Source: Nocardia jiangxiensis NBRC 101359 (GTDB lineage Bacteria > Actinomycetota > Actinomycetes > Mycobacteriales > Mycobacteriaceae). Taken from it: a DNA stretch of 64,000 nt. Positions 48,675-57,840 of this stretch are shown here, in pieces. The notes beneath the pieces are model-generated. The model was not told where the DNA came from, did no database searches, and was given only the letters and a program-made list of their open reading frames with translations. The position numbers and the translations under genes are program-made. Positions within the stretch are counted from its first letter, which is position 1, and each line of letters opens with the position of its first letter. The stretch spans positions 186,001-250,000 of the forward strand of contig NZ_BAGB01000047.1 in assembly GCF_000308615.1 (NCBI RefSeq), given 5' to 3'.

Positions 48675-49495
48675 TATGCCTCTCCTTCTGTGGTGGGTGT
48701 GCCCGCGATGCGCGCGGCCACATTGCCGCCGTCCACCCACAGCACCTGGCCGTGCACATAGCTGGCAGCCTGGCTGTTGAGGAACACCAGGACGGCCGCC
48801 TGCTCGGCCGGCTCGCAGACGCGGCCGAGCGGTTTGGGGATGGTGTCGAGATACTGCGGCCCGTACGCCGAGCGCAGTTGGTCCAGGATGGGGGTCTCGG
48901 TGACCCCCGGACCGGTGCAGTTGATCCGGATGCCCCGCGCCCCGAGGGGTACGGCGTTGCGCATCGTGTAGTAGATGATCGCCTCCTTGGACAACCGGTA
49001 TCCGCCGTCCGCGATCGCCTCGGGATGGCTCGTGCACCAAGCGATCCCGTCGTCGATGTCGGCGGTCGCGAGCAGCCCGTCGGACTGCTCGCGATGGTCG
49101 AGGTACCCGGATGCGGCCAGGGAGGACACGCTCACGATCGTCGAATCCGGGCCCATCCGCTCGGCCAGCGCCTCGGTGAACCGGCGCAGGCCCAGGAAAT
49201 TGATGGTGACGACCTCGAGCGGATCCCCGATGCCCGAGGACACCCCGGCGACGTTGAACAACGCGTCCAGCGGGGCGCCGATCGCCGCGACGGCACGATC
49301 GATCGATGCGGCGTCGGCCATGTCCACCCGGTGGAACTCGTCGAGTTCCCCGGAGGGCTCGGCCACATCCAGGCCGATCACCGTGCCACCCAGGTCGCGG
49401 ACCTGCTCGGCGACACACGCGCCGATGCCCGAGGAGCATCCGGTCACCACGACCCGGCGGCCGTCGTACCGCCACAGCTGATCTGTTCGTCCCAT
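48674..49495 (-). CDS. Short-chain dehydrogenase, 3-alpha-hydroxysteroid/coniferyl-alcohol dehydrogenase type
   Basis: 273 residues. Cofactor motif TGCSSGIGACVAEQV, Asp in VIGLDVAEP for NAD, and a shortened NNAG as FNVAGV. A long insert precedes the active Tyr, here GGYRLSKEAIIYYTM near residue 170. The missing helix region around 55-70 and the insert are typical of the 3-alpha-hydroxysteroid dehydrogenase/coniferyl-alcohol dehydrogenase subgroup. It lies in a coupled run with the cyclase and, 27 bases upstream, the LLM monooxygenase. A cyclic alcohol substrate is plausible. Confidence 0.87.
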   Translation of the reverse strand: MGRTDQLWRYDGRRVVVTGCSSGIGACVAEQVRDLGGTVIGLDVAEPSGELDEFHRVDMADAASIDRAVAAIGAPLDALFNVAGVSSGIGDPLEVVTINFLGLRRFTEALAERMGPDSTIVSVSSLAASGYLDHREQSDGLLATADIDDGIAWCTSHPEAIADGGYRLSKEAIIYYTMRNAVPLGARGIRINCTGPGVTETPILDQLRSAYGPQYLDTIPKPLGRVCEPAEQAAVLVFLNSQAASYVHGQVLWVDGGNVAARIAGTPTTEGEA

Positions 49496-49522
49496 CTCGG
49501 ATACCTCGTCTTCGCCGTGCTG

Positions 49523-50821
49523 CTACTGCTCGTCCTTGGCGCGCTGGGCGGCCTGCACCCGGCCCTCGTTGATCTCGGCCATGGCCTCGGGAATCTCGCT
49601 CGCGGTGAACTTGCCGCCGCGGCCGGTGGGCAGCCCGCCGAAGGAGTAGGTTTCGTCGAATTCCGGTGCGGCCAAGGGCTTACGACGTGCCTCGACCTTC
49701 TCGATGACCGGCTCGAGCCGCTTGGCCTTCGCCGCGACCTGCTTCTCGTCGCGTTCGATGAATTCGGGCAGCACATGCTTGCCCATCAGCTCGATGGACT
49801 CCATGGTTCCCTCGTGGCTGCGCGGATTGAGCAGCAGGATGATCTCGTCGACCCCGCTCTCCTCGTAGCCGCGCAGGAATTCGCGCACCGTGTCCGGCGA
49901 GCCGATCGCGCCGCGGCCCGGACCATAGGCGAGGGTCTCGTCCTGCTTGACCGCGTCCAGGTAGCGGTCCCACACCCCGGTGCGGCCCGGAATGTGCTGG
50001 CCGGTCATGTAGTAGTGCATGATGCCGAAGGAGAAGAACCCGCCGCCGACGCCGAGGCGTTGCAGGGCCTGCTCGTCGGTCGGGGCGACCATCATCGACA
50101 GATCGCCGCCGATGGCCAGGATGTTCGGGTTCAGGATCGGGATGGTGGGCTCGGCCTTGTCCTCGAACTCCTGGTAGTAGCCGCGCACGCGCTCGGCCAG
50201 CGGGCCGGGACCGGTGTACGCGAAACTCAGTGCGCCGATGCCCTTCTGGGCCGCCATCTGCACCGAGGAGGGCCTGGTACAGGCCACCCACACCGGCGGA
50301 TGCGGACGCTGCGCGGGCTTGGGCACGACGTTGCGCGGGGGCATCTCGATGTGGTTGCCCTTGAAACCGGTGAACGGCTCCTCGATCATGCAGCGGATGG
50401 CGACGTCGAGCGCCTCCTCCCACTGGCCGCGCTTGTCGGCCGGGTCGATGTTGAATCCGGCGAGCTCACCCACCGAGGACGATTCGCCGGTGCCGAATTC
50501 CACACGCCCGTTCGAGATCAGGTCCAGTGAGGCGACCCGCTCGGCGACGCGCGCGGGGTGGTTGATCGCGGGCGGCAGGTGCATGACGCCGAAGCCGAGG
50601 CTAATGTCCTTGGTGCGCTGGCTCGCCGCGGCCAGGAACATCTCGGGCGCGGTGGAGTGGCAGTACTCCTCGAGGAAGTGGTGCTCGGTCAGCCAGACCG
50701 TGGAGAAGCCGGCCTTGTCGGCGGCCTCGACCTCGTCCAGTCCGTCCTGGAACATCTGCCGCTCGTCGTCGGGAACCCACGGCCGCGGCAGGGCGAATTC
50801 GTAGAACAGCGATATCTTCAT
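49523..50821 (-). CDS. LLM-class flavin-dependent monooxygenase
   Basis: 432 residues of the bacterial luciferase-like family. The N-terminal barrel has KISLFYEFALPRPW, FSTVWLTEHHFLEEY and LGFGVMHLPPAINHPARVAERVASLDLISNGRVEFGTGES, all conserved. The family uses reduced FMN, for which the reductase at 45762 is the likely source. The C-terminal 60 residues form an extra charged helix. The ATG overlaps the stop of the KstD-like gene (ATGA). It may carry out a Baeyer-Villiger or hydroxylation step on a ring ketone. Confidence 0.9.
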   Translation of the reverse strand: MKISLFYEFALPRPWVPDDERQMFQDGLDEVEAADKAGFSTVWLTEHHFLEEYCHSTAPEMFLAAASQRTKDISLGFGVMHLPPAINHPARVAERVASLDLISNGRVEFGTGESSSVGELAGFNIDPADKRGQWEEALDVAIRCMIEEPFTGFKGNHIEMPPRNVVPKPAQRPHPPVWVACTRPSSVQMAAQKGIGALSFAYTGPGPLAERVRGYYQEFEDKAEPTIPILNPNILAIGGDLSMMVAPTDEQALQRLGVGGGFFSFGIMHYYMTGQHIPGRTGVWDRYLDAVKQDETLAYGPGRGAIGSPDTVREFLRGYEESGVDEIILLLNPRSHEGTMESIELMGKHVLPEFIERDEKQVAAKAKRLEPVIEKVEARRKPLAAPEFDETYSFGGLPTGRGGKFTASEIPEAMAEINEGRVQAAQRAKDEQ

Positions 50822-52629
50822 TTACTTCCTCCATTGGAATGGGTGCTCGTCACCTGTGCCGAACCGCTGTCGTCGGCTCGGTCTATCCCCGAAATGTGCT
50901 GGGCCGCTATGTATCCGAAGGTCATCGCGGGACCGATGGTGGCCCCCGCCCCGGCATAGCTGCGGCCCATCACCGCCGCGGTCGTGTTCCCGGTCGCGTA
51001 CAGACCGGCCACGACCGTCCCGTCCGCCCGCAGCACCCGGGCGAACTCGTCGGTGCGCAGACCGCCGGAGGTGCCCAGATCGCCCGGCACCATCCGGAAC
51101 GCGTAGTACGGCGGCTTGCCCAGCGGGTGGAGGTTGGGGTTGGGCAGCGTGGGGTCGCCGTAGTAGTTGTCGTAGACGCTGTCCCCGCGCTGGAAGTCGT
51201 CGTCGTGGCCGTTGCGCGCGAGTTCGTTGAAACGCGCTGCGGTAGCCGCCAATCGGTCGGCGGGCACGTCGATCTTCGCGGCCAGCTCCGCCCACGAGTT
51301 CGCCTGCTTGACCACGCCGGAGTCCAGCCACGCCTGCGGGATCTTCCCGCCCGTCGGCACCGGCGCGAACGGAACCTTCGGAATGGGCAGATGCCCGGCG
51401 ACGACGTACCGGCGCCAGGAGCGCGCATCGGTGATCAGCCAGCTCGGGATGTGCGTGACGCCGGAGCGCTGCCCCTCGATCATCGCGTGGCCGAAGTCCA
51501 TGTACGGCGCGGCCTCGTTGATGTACCGCTCGCCCGCGCCGTTGACGATGAACTGGGCGGGCATCATCCGCTCGTTGAGCATGAATTGCATACGGCCGTC
51601 GGGCCATTGGATCGACGGGAACCACCACGCCTCGTCCAGCAGATCGGTGTCCGCGCCGACCTGCTGACCCGCGCGTATTCCGTCGCCCATCGAGGCCGGG
51701 TTGCCGAAACTCCAGTCCTGGTCGACCTCCGGGCACAACTCCTTGCGCCACACCATGTCGTGCTCGAATCCGCCGGTCGCCAGGATGACACCGCCCTCGG
51801 CGCGCACCCGCAGTTCGCGACCGTCCTGCTCGATCACCGCGCCCAGCACCTGACCGTCCGGGCCGGTGATCAGCGAGGTCATCGGGGAGTCGAGCCACAG
51901 CGGCACGTCGTGTTCACGCAGCGCCAGGCGCATCCGGGCCATCAGGGACTGGCCGATCGCGGCGATGCGATCGCCGAACACCCTGGCGCGGAACATCCGC
52001 CACACCAGCTTGACCAGCACCGCTTTACCGCGCCAGTTCTGCCGGACCTGATAGAACATCCGAAGATCCTTGGGCCCCAGCCAGATTCCCTTCGGAGCCA
52101 GCGCGAGTGGATGCAGCAGCTGCTCCTCGTCGGGGCCGAGCTTGCGCAGATCTATCGGCGGCACATTGATCGTGCTGCCCTCGCCCGAACCACCGGGGAG
52201 TTCCGGGTAGTAGTCGGCATAGCCCGGCTTCCAGACGAATTCGAGCCAGTCACTGCTGCGCTCGAGGAATTCCATCATCTCCGGCGCGGTGTCCACATAG
52301 GCCCGCAACCGCTCCTCGGTGACCAGCCCCTGGGTGATGGTGCGCAGATATTCGACCACGCCCTCGGGGTCGGGACTGTAGCCGTCGCGGACCTGTGCGG
52401 GAGCGTTCGGCACCCAGATACCGCCGCCGGACAGTGCGGTGGATCCGCCGTAGTGCGCGGACTTCTCGACGATCAGGGTGCGCAGACCCGCGGCCTGTGC
52501 GGCCAGACCCGCGGTCATTCCGCCGCCGCCGGAACCGATCACCAGTACGTCCACGGTGCGGTCGAAGGCGTCATCCTGTTGTGCGGCACCGTTTTCCGGC
52601 GTGCCGGTGCCGGTGTTCTCTGCTGTCAC
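50818..52629 (-). CDS. KstD-like flavoprotein dehydrogenase (3-ketosteroid delta-1-dehydrogenase/fumarate reductase family)
   Basis: 603 residues. FAD motif VLVIGSGGGGMTAGLAAQAAGLRTLIVEKSAHYGGSTALSGGGIWVPN is the KstD signature. VILATGGFEHDMVWR lies mid-protein, and the C-terminal PYYAFRMVPGDLGTSGGLRTDEFARVL with GLYATGNT and GRSYAGAGATIGPAMTFGYIAA completes the family pattern. It removes hydrogens from a ring next to a ketone. The GTG at 52629 overlaps the upstream stop. A second such enzyme is at 56163, so two dehydrogenations leading to an aromatic ring are conceivable. Confidence 0.9.
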   Translation of the reverse strand: MTAENTGTGTPENGAAQQDDAFDRTVDVLVIGSGGGGMTAGLAAQAAGLRTLIVEKSAHYGGSTALSGGGIWVPNAPAQVRDGYSPDPEGVVEYLRTITQGLVTEERLRAYVDTAPEMMEFLERSSDWLEFVWKPGYADYYPELPGGSGEGSTINVPPIDLRKLGPDEEQLLHPLALAPKGIWLGPKDLRMFYQVRQNWRGKAVLVKLVWRMFRARVFGDRIAAIGQSLMARMRLALREHDVPLWLDSPMTSLITGPDGQVLGAVIEQDGRELRVRAEGGVILATGGFEHDMVWRKELCPEVDQDWSFGNPASMGDGIRAGQQVGADTDLLDEAWWFPSIQWPDGRMQFMLNERMMPAQFIVNGAGERYINEAAPYMDFGHAMIEGQRSGVTHIPSWLITDARSWRRYVVAGHLPIPKVPFAPVPTGGKIPQAWLDSGVVKQANSWAELAAKIDVPADRLAATAARFNELARNGHDDDFQRGDSVYDNYYGDPTLPNPNLHPLGKPPYYAFRMVPGDLGTSGGLRTDEFARVLRADGTVVAGLYATGNTTAAVMGRSYAGAGATIGPAMTFGYIAAQHISGIDRADDSGSAQVTSTHSNGGSK

Positions 52630-53597
52630 GGCTGCCTCCTGCTGGTCGAATCGAGATCGCGCTGCGGGAGCGCGGTGCGCACGGCGAATCCGGCGATCAG
52701 CGCGGGGGCGGGCCGGTAGTAGCGCACGGTGGTCCGGTAGCGGCCCTGGCTCGCGAGTGCGCTGAAGGCCGCGACCCAGGTGCGCACCTCGTGCGCGGAA
52801 TTGCCCGCAACCTCGGTGATCCACGGATTGGACCAGTCCTCGAACTCGTCCAGTCGCCCGTCGTCGAGCGCGGCGAGCACCCGGCGGTCCCAGTCCGGGT
52901 TGAGTGAGCGCAACTGCCCACTCCCGGAAGCGAATTCGCGTGCCGCCGCGATCACCTGCTCCTGCCGCGCGGCGCGCTGCTGCGCGGACATGGTGCCGCC
53001 GTGCAGAATTCGTTCGCGGGCCGGACCGGTCGCGGTGGCCAGGGCAGGCACCGGCGGATCGTGGGACAACCCGCCCGATCCCACCACCAGGACCCGTTTA
53101 CCAAGGCCCGCAAGGTAATCGCCGACCGCCGCCCCCAGCGCGGCGGCCCGACGCAGCGGACCGAGCGGTACCGCGACCGAGTTGACGAAGATCGGAATCA
53201 CCGGCCGCGCGGTGGCCGCGCCCAGCAGCCGCTGCAAGGGCTGCACGGTGCCGTGGTCGACCTCCATGGTCATCGACATCGCGACGTCCACGCCCGCATC
53301 CAGCACCGATTCGGCCAGGTCGCGGGCCAGATCCGCGGGCACGTCCAGCGGTCCGGAATGGGTGCCGTAGTCCCCGACGCCCGAGGCCGCCGCGCCGATG
53401 CAGAACGGCGGCATGAGTTTGTAGAAGAACCCGTTGTAGTGATCGGGCGAGAACGTCACGACCAGGTCGGGATCGAACTCGCGGACGAATTCCGCGGCCC
53501 GGTCCAGGGCCGCGCCGATATCGTCGAGCAGCTCCCGGTCCGGTCCGGGCAGGTCAAGTAGAGGGCTGTGCGAGACGCAGCACAGGGCCAGCGGCAT
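52626..53597 (-). CDS. mhpB: MhpB-type class III extradiol dioxygenase (LigB superfamily)
   Basis: 323 residues. The start, ALCCVSHSPLLDLPGP, and FSPDHYNGFFYKLMPPFCIG near residue 48 closely follow MhpB (2,3-dihydroxyphenylpropionate 1,2-dioxygenase). MTMEVDHGTVQPL near 109 and GSGGLSHDPPVP near 172 hold further active-site histidines. It cleaves a catechol in the meta position using Fe(II). It overlaps the hydroxylase gene by 44 bases and the KstD-like gene by four. Natural substrate unknown; similarity to Mhp enzymes suggests a catechol with a side chain. Confidence 0.9.
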   Translation of the reverse strand: MPLALCCVSHSPLLDLPGPDRELLDDIGAALDRAAEFVREFDPDLVVTFSPDHYNGFFYKLMPPFCIGAAASGVGDYGTHSGPLDVPADLARDLAESVLDAGVDVAMSMTMEVDHGTVQPLQRLLGAATARPVIPIFVNSVAVPLGPLRRAAALGAAVGDYLAGLGKRVLVVGSGGLSHDPPVPALATATGPARERILHGGTMSAQQRAARQEQVIAAAREFASGSGQLRSLNPDWDRRVLAALDDGRLDEFEDWSNPWITEVAGNSAHEVRTWVAAFSALASQGRYRTTVRYYRPAPALIAGFAVRTALPQRDLDSTSRRQP

Positions 53598-55230
53598 CGT
53601 GTCCTCCTCCCGGGGCGACGGCCAGGGTGCGCAGCAGATCCGCGCTGAGTTCCGGGGCGAGCTGGGCGATGGTCGCGCCCGCGATACAACGGTCCGGGCG
53701 CAGGAACAGCACCGAGTCCTGCTCGCCGTCGAACCATTTCTTCAGCGCGCCACCGCGATCGGCCAGCACGGTCACATCCGGATCGTCGTGCCCGGTCCAG
53801 TGCAGCTGATTGACCGGAAGGATCTCGAAGAACCTGGCCCCCAACGCCTTCCACTGTTCGAACGGATCGTCGCCGAGGACCCGGCGGGGTGCGTTGTTCC
53901 AGCACAGCACCGCGAACCAGGGGCCGAGCACCTCGTCCAGCAGCACGTTCGACTGATCGCGGGTATCCACCCGGGGCTGGATGAACAAGGTGCCCACCGC
54001 GGATTTCGGTGTGCGAGACCAGGTGTGCACCACCGCGCCGCGTTCGTACTTCGGCATCGGCTTGAACCGCATGCCCAGCACGTACCGGCGCACCGGCGGG
54101 ATCGCGGCAGCCGCGCGAACCAGTACGTCGCGCACCGCGGCGACCCTGTGGTCGGTCGGCGAGATCACCTTGCCGACCATGGTGGACAGGTCGATCATCG
54201 CCCGCGCGTGTTTGCGGCGTTCGAGATCGTAGCTGTCGAGCAGGCCGTCTCCGGCCTTACCCGTGACGACCGCGGCGAGCTTCCAGCCGAGATTGGCCGC
54301 GTCCCGGATACCGCTGTTGTACCCCTGCCCCTGCCACACCGGCATCAGATGCGCGGCGTCACCGGCCAGGAACATCCGGCCGTTGCGGAAGGAACCCGCG
54401 ATCCGGGAATGATGCGTGTAGACCCGTCGCCCGATGACCTCGAGCCGATCGGGATGCGGCACGAACGGCGCGATCAGACGCTGCGCGAAGGCGGGATCCT
54501 CGGCGAGCTCGTCGGATTCGTCGTCGTGGATCATGAATTCGAAGCGGCGGATACCGTGCGCGATGGACACCGACACATTCGGCCGGGCCGGATCGGCGGC
54601 CACCTCGAGATTGGGATGGCCCAGCGGATCGGTGGCCAGATCGACCACCAGCCAGCGGGTCGAGGAGGTGGTGCCCTCGAACGAGACGCCCATCTGCCGC
54701 CGGGTCGCACTCCGGCCGCCGTCACAGCCGATCAGATAGCGGGCGGTGACTGCGGAAGTGCCTGCGGCGGTGACGAGTTCGGCAGCGACCCGATCACCCG
54801 AATCGGTCGCCGAGCTCATCCCCGCGCCCCAGACCACCTCGACGTGCGGATACCGGGACAGTCCGGCCAGCAGTTCGGCGTCCACCAGCGGCTGCACGAA
54901 ACCGTTGCGCTTGGGCCAGCCGAATTGCGCGTCGGTGGGGGCGATTTCGGCGAGCAACCGGCGTCGGCCGTCGACGAATCGCATGAACTGATTCGGCGTG
55001 GTGTGCGGCAGGATCTGCTCGATCAGGCCGATGGACTGGAAGGTGCGCAGCGATTCGTCGTCCAGCCCGACCCCGCGCGGATAGTCGATCAGCGTGGGAC
55101 GTTCCTCGACCACACGGGTGCGCACCCCGTACATACCCAGGATGTTCGCCAGCGTCAGCCCGACCGGGCCGGCGCCGACCACCAGCACGTCCACGTCGGT
55201 GCCGGGTGCGGAAGGGGACTGCTCGGACAC
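53554..55230 (-). CDS. mhpA: MhpA-type FAD aromatic hydroxylase
   Basis: 558 residues, usual length for 3-(3-hydroxyphenyl)propionate hydroxylase. FAD motif VLVVGAGPVGLTLANILGMYG, YPRGVGLDDESLRTFQSIGL specific to the MhpA group, NADPH-linked YLIGCDGGRSATRRQMG near residue 163, and MFLAGDAAHLMPVWQGQGYNSGIRDAANL near 290. It would ortho-hydroxylate a phenol to the catechol cleaved by the next enzyme. The 44-base overlap with the dioxygenase gene suggests tight coupling. Confidence 0.9.
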   Translation of the reverse strand: MSEQSPSAPGTDVDVLVVGAGPVGLTLANILGMYGVRTRVVEERPTLIDYPRGVGLDDESLRTFQSIGLIEQILPHTTPNQFMRFVDGRRRLLAEIAPTDAQFGWPKRNGFVQPLVDAELLAGLSRYPHVEVVWGAGMSSATDSGDRVAAELVTAAGTSAVTARYLIGCDGGRSATRRQMGVSFEGTTSSTRWLVVDLATDPLGHPNLEVAADPARPNVSVSIAHGIRRFEFMIHDDESDELAEDPAFAQRLIAPFVPHPDRLEVIGRRVYTHHSRIAGSFRNGRMFLAGDAAHLMPVWQGQGYNSGIRDAANLGWKLAAVVTGKAGDGLLDSYDLERRKHARAMIDLSTMVGKVISPTDHRVAAVRDVLVRAAAAIPPVRRYVLGMRFKPMPKYERGAVVHTWSRTPKSAVGTLFIQPRVDTRDQSNVLLDEVLGPWFAVLCWNNAPRRVLGDDPFEQWKALGARFFEILPVNQLHWTGHDDPDVTVLADRGGALKKWFDGEQDSVLFLRPDRCIAGATIAQLAPELSADLLRTLAVAPGGGHDAAGPVLRLAQPST

Positions 55231-55233
55231 GAT

Positions 55234-56097
55234 CTACCCGCCCAGCAGGAAGTCGAGATGCAGGGCGTTGAAACTCTTCGGATCCTCGTACTGCGGCCAG
55301 TGCCCGCAGTCCGGCAGCACCTCGAAGCGCGCGCCCGGGATCATCGAGGCGATGCGGCGTCCCTCGGTGACGTCGGCGGTGGGGTCGTCACTGGTCCACA
55401 GCACCAGGGTCGGCGCGGTGATCCGGCCGTAGTCCTGCGGGGACACCAGATTTCGCTGCCGGATTTCCGGATCCTGCAGCGCCATGATGTCTCTCATGGC
55501 CTCGACGAATCCCGGCTGACGGTAGATGCGCTGGCGACTGGCGACGACGTCGTCGTAATCCTTGGTCTTGTCGGCCATCAGCCAGCGGATCCGGGCCTGC
55601 ACCGTCTCCCAGGTCGGTTCGGTGACCGCGGCCATGGACAACGTGATGATGCGTTTCATCACCTCGGGATCGGCCTGCGATCCCCCGGCGGTGTTGAGCA
55701 CCAGCCGCTCGACGCGATCGGGGTGATCGATCGCGGTGCGCGTGGCCACCCAGCCGCCGAGCGATTCACCGCTGATGCTCGCCCGCTCGACGCCGACCGC
55801 GTCCAGGAACGTGATCAGGTGTGCCACATAGTGTTTCACCTCGAGCGGGTGCCCCGGCCGGGCGGTGTAACCGTGCCCGAGCATATCGATCACCCAGGTG
55901 GAGAAGTGTTCGGCGTGCGCCTGGAGATTCCGGGAGTATGCCTCGACGTGCCCGCCGGACCCGTGCAGCAGCACCAGCGCCGGTTTTGCCTTGTCGCCCG
56001 CGTGCCAGTAGCGCGTGCGCACACCGCCGACGTCCAGATATCCCTGGGTGAACGCGACACCCTGCAGATCGCTCCAGATGCTCTCGTACTCCGACAA
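55234..56097 (-). CDS. Alpha/beta hydrolase, MhpC-type meta-cleavage product hydrolase
   Basis: About 287 residues. LLHGSGGHVEAYSRNLQ, VIDMLGHGYTARP, nucleophile Ser in ISGESLGGWVATR near residue 120, Asp in WTSDDPTADV and His in PDCGHWPQYE. The pattern fits C-C hydrolases acting after extradiol cleavage. A TTG at 56097 was chosen as start because GGAGG lies seven bases upstream and the open frame further up enters the neighbouring dehydrogenase gene. It precedes MhpA by three bases, completing a hydroxylase-dioxygenase-hydrolase set. Confidence 0.85.
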   Translation of the reverse strand: MSEYESIWSDLQGVAFTQGYLDVGGVRTRYWHAGDKAKPALVLLHGSGGHVEAYSRNLQAHAEHFSTWVIDMLGHGYTARPGHPLEVKHYVAHLITFLDAVGVERASISGESLGGWVATRTAIDHPDRVERLVLNTAGGSQADPEVMKRIITLSMAAVTEPTWETVQARIRWLMADKTKDYDDVVASRQRIYRQPGFVEAMRDIMALQDPEIRQRNLVSPQDYGRITAPTLVLWTSDDPTADVTEGRRIASMIPGARFEVLPDCGHWPQYEDPKSFNALHLDFLLGG

Positions 56098-56162
56098 CTC
56101 GTAACCTCCGTAATCCGGCCTGCCCGTCCTGGCGACTCGGGCGCGCTGATTGTTTTCGCTGC

Positions 56163-57800
56163 TCAGGCGTCTGCCGACGTACCGGTCGCGACGGTGTGCC
56201 CGGCCCGGAAGCCCCACACCATGCCGGGGCCGATGGTCCCGCCCGCACCGCCGTAGGCCCGTCCGGTGACACCGGCCATCGCATTGCCGACCGCGAACAG
56301 GCCCGGGATGACCTCGCCGTCCACGTGCAGCACCCGGCCGTCGCGATCGGTGCGCGGCCCGCCCTTGGTGCCCATCGCGCCGACCGTGACCGGCACCGCG
56401 TAGTAGGGCCCGGTGTCGAGCGGGCCGAGGGTGCGGCCCGCAGCCGTGCTCGCGTTCTCATCGCCCCACCAGCCGTCGTAAGCGCTTGCGCCCCTGCCGA
56501 AGTCGGGATCGGCTTCGGCGGCGACGCTGGCGTTCCAGGCTTCGACCGTCGCGGCCAAGCCCTGCGGATCGATCCCGGTCTTCGCGGCCAGCTCGTCGAG
56601 ATCCTTTGATTCGCAGAACCATTCGGGCACCGCCTCGCCCGGCGCGATGCCCAGGAAGCCGTACCGGCGCAGATGCTCGGCGTCGAACACGATCCAGCCC
56701 GGATCGTTGACGTAGCCGCCCTTGGGGTCGAGATAGTGGAACGCCCCGGCCATCGAGTTGTACTCCGATGCCTCGTTCACGAACCGCCGTCCGGCGCGGT
56801 TGACCATGATGCTGCGCGGGCGGGTGCGCTCGAGCCGCACACTGCGGCTGCGCGGCTTGCCCTCGATGGTGTCACCCGGAATCTGCACGACCGGCACCCA
56901 CCACGCCTCACTCATGGTGCCCAGATCCGCGCCGTGCGCCATCGCCATGCGCAGACCGTCGCCGGTGTTGTTGGGCGGGGAGACCGGTCCGGACATCGGA
57001 CCGCGCAGATAGGCCCGGACCAGTCCCGGATCCCATTCGAAACCGCCGGTCGCGAGGACCACCCCCCGGCGGGCCCGCAGAATCGACTCACCCTCGGGCG
57101 TCCGGAACCGCACGCCGGTGATCGTCCGGCCCTCCGAGAGCAGCTCCACCGCACGGGCTCTCGTGCGCGGCACGATCCCGGCCTCGAGGACGCCGAACAG
57201 CAGCCCGGCGACCAGGGCGGCTCCGGCCACGACCAGATCGGTGGACTCGGTATCGGTCCCGGCGTGCAGCCGAGCCCGGGTTTCGGCGTCGAAGCCGACG
57301 TTGCTCCAGTCCTCCGGGAAGGCGGTGATCCGCTCGCGCCACTCCCCCAGCCGGGACCGGTCGAAGGCGACCGGACTCAGCGAACGACCGCCGCCGGGCC
57401 GCCCGCCGGGCAGTTCGGGCTTGTAATCCGGGAAGCCGTCGGCGATCTCGAAACGCAGGCCGCTGTGCTTCTCGACGAATTCGACCATCCGCGCGCCGGT
57501 GCGCACGAAGGTCTCCACCAGTTCGTCGTCCATCGAATCGAGCGACTGGGCACGCAGATAGCGCAGTGCGTCCTGGACGCTCAACGGCCCGTCGGGCGAT
57601 CGGTCGTGCGCCGGAATCCATGCGATACCACCGGAAACCGCACTGGTTCCCCCGACGGTCGCGGCCTTCTCGACGATCGCCACCGAGGCGCCGCGGACCG
57701 CGGCGGTCAGCGCCGCGGTCAGGCCGGATGCACCACTGCCCAGTACGACGACGTCGACCTCGGATTCGGGTGTGTCGGCATCGTTTGCACGGCTAGCCAT
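56163..57800 (-). CDS. KstD-like flavoprotein dehydrogenase, second copy
   Basis: 545 residues. FAD motif VVVLGSGASGLTAALTAAVRGASVAIVEKAATVGGTSAVSGGIAWIP, VVLATGGFEWDPGLVR, MVNRAGRRFVNEASEYN, and the C-terminal YYAVPVTVGAMGTKGGPRTDRDGRVL with GRAYGGAGGTIGPGMVWGF. It shares its domain plan with the enzyme at 50818 but is clearly diverged, so the two probably act on different intermediates. It is the first gene of the long minus-strand operon running to 47679, with an operator 20 bases before its ATG. Confidence 0.9.
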   Translation of the reverse strand: MASRANDADTPESEVDVVVLGSGASGLTAALTAAVRGASVAIVEKAATVGGTSAVSGGIAWIPAHDRSPDGPLSVQDALRYLRAQSLDSMDDELVETFVRTGARMVEFVEKHSGLRFEIADGFPDYKPELPGGRPGGGRSLSPVAFDRSRLGEWRERITAFPEDWSNVGFDAETRARLHAGTDTESTDLVVAGAALVAGLLFGVLEAGIVPRTRARAVELLSEGRTITGVRFRTPEGESILRARRGVVLATGGFEWDPGLVRAYLRGPMSGPVSPPNNTGDGLRMAMAHGADLGTMSEAWWVPVVQIPGDTIEGKPRSRSVRLERTRPRSIMVNRAGRRFVNEASEYNSMAGAFHYLDPKGGYVNDPGWIVFDAEHLRRYGFLGIAPGEAVPEWFCESKDLDELAAKTGIDPQGLAATVEAWNASVAAEADPDFGRGASAYDGWWGDENASTAAGRTLGPLDTGPYYAVPVTVGAMGTKGGPRTDRDGRVLHVDGEVIPGLFAVGNAMAGVTGRAYGGAGGTIGPGMVWGFRAGHTVATGTSADA

Positions 57801-57819
57801 GAGACCTCCATTTGCGAAT

Positions 57820-57840
57820 GAGAAGAATCATATTCTCGTC
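57820..57840. promoter_or_regulatory. Operator, GAGAA-N5-TTCTC family
   Basis: GAGAAGAA, TCATA, TTCTCGTC: the right arm is identical to the best copy and the left matches six of eight. It lies 20 bases before the KstD-like gene and overlaps the stop codon region of the acyl-CoA ligase (57839), giving the operon its own promoter inside the gene cluster. Confidence 0.65.

Noticed and set aside
53599..56256. An 885-codon open frame on the + strand
   Set aside because: It lies opposite the MhpA-like and MhpC-like genes, which have clear domains. The translation is low-complexity and has no family motif. Long antisense frames are common at this GC content.
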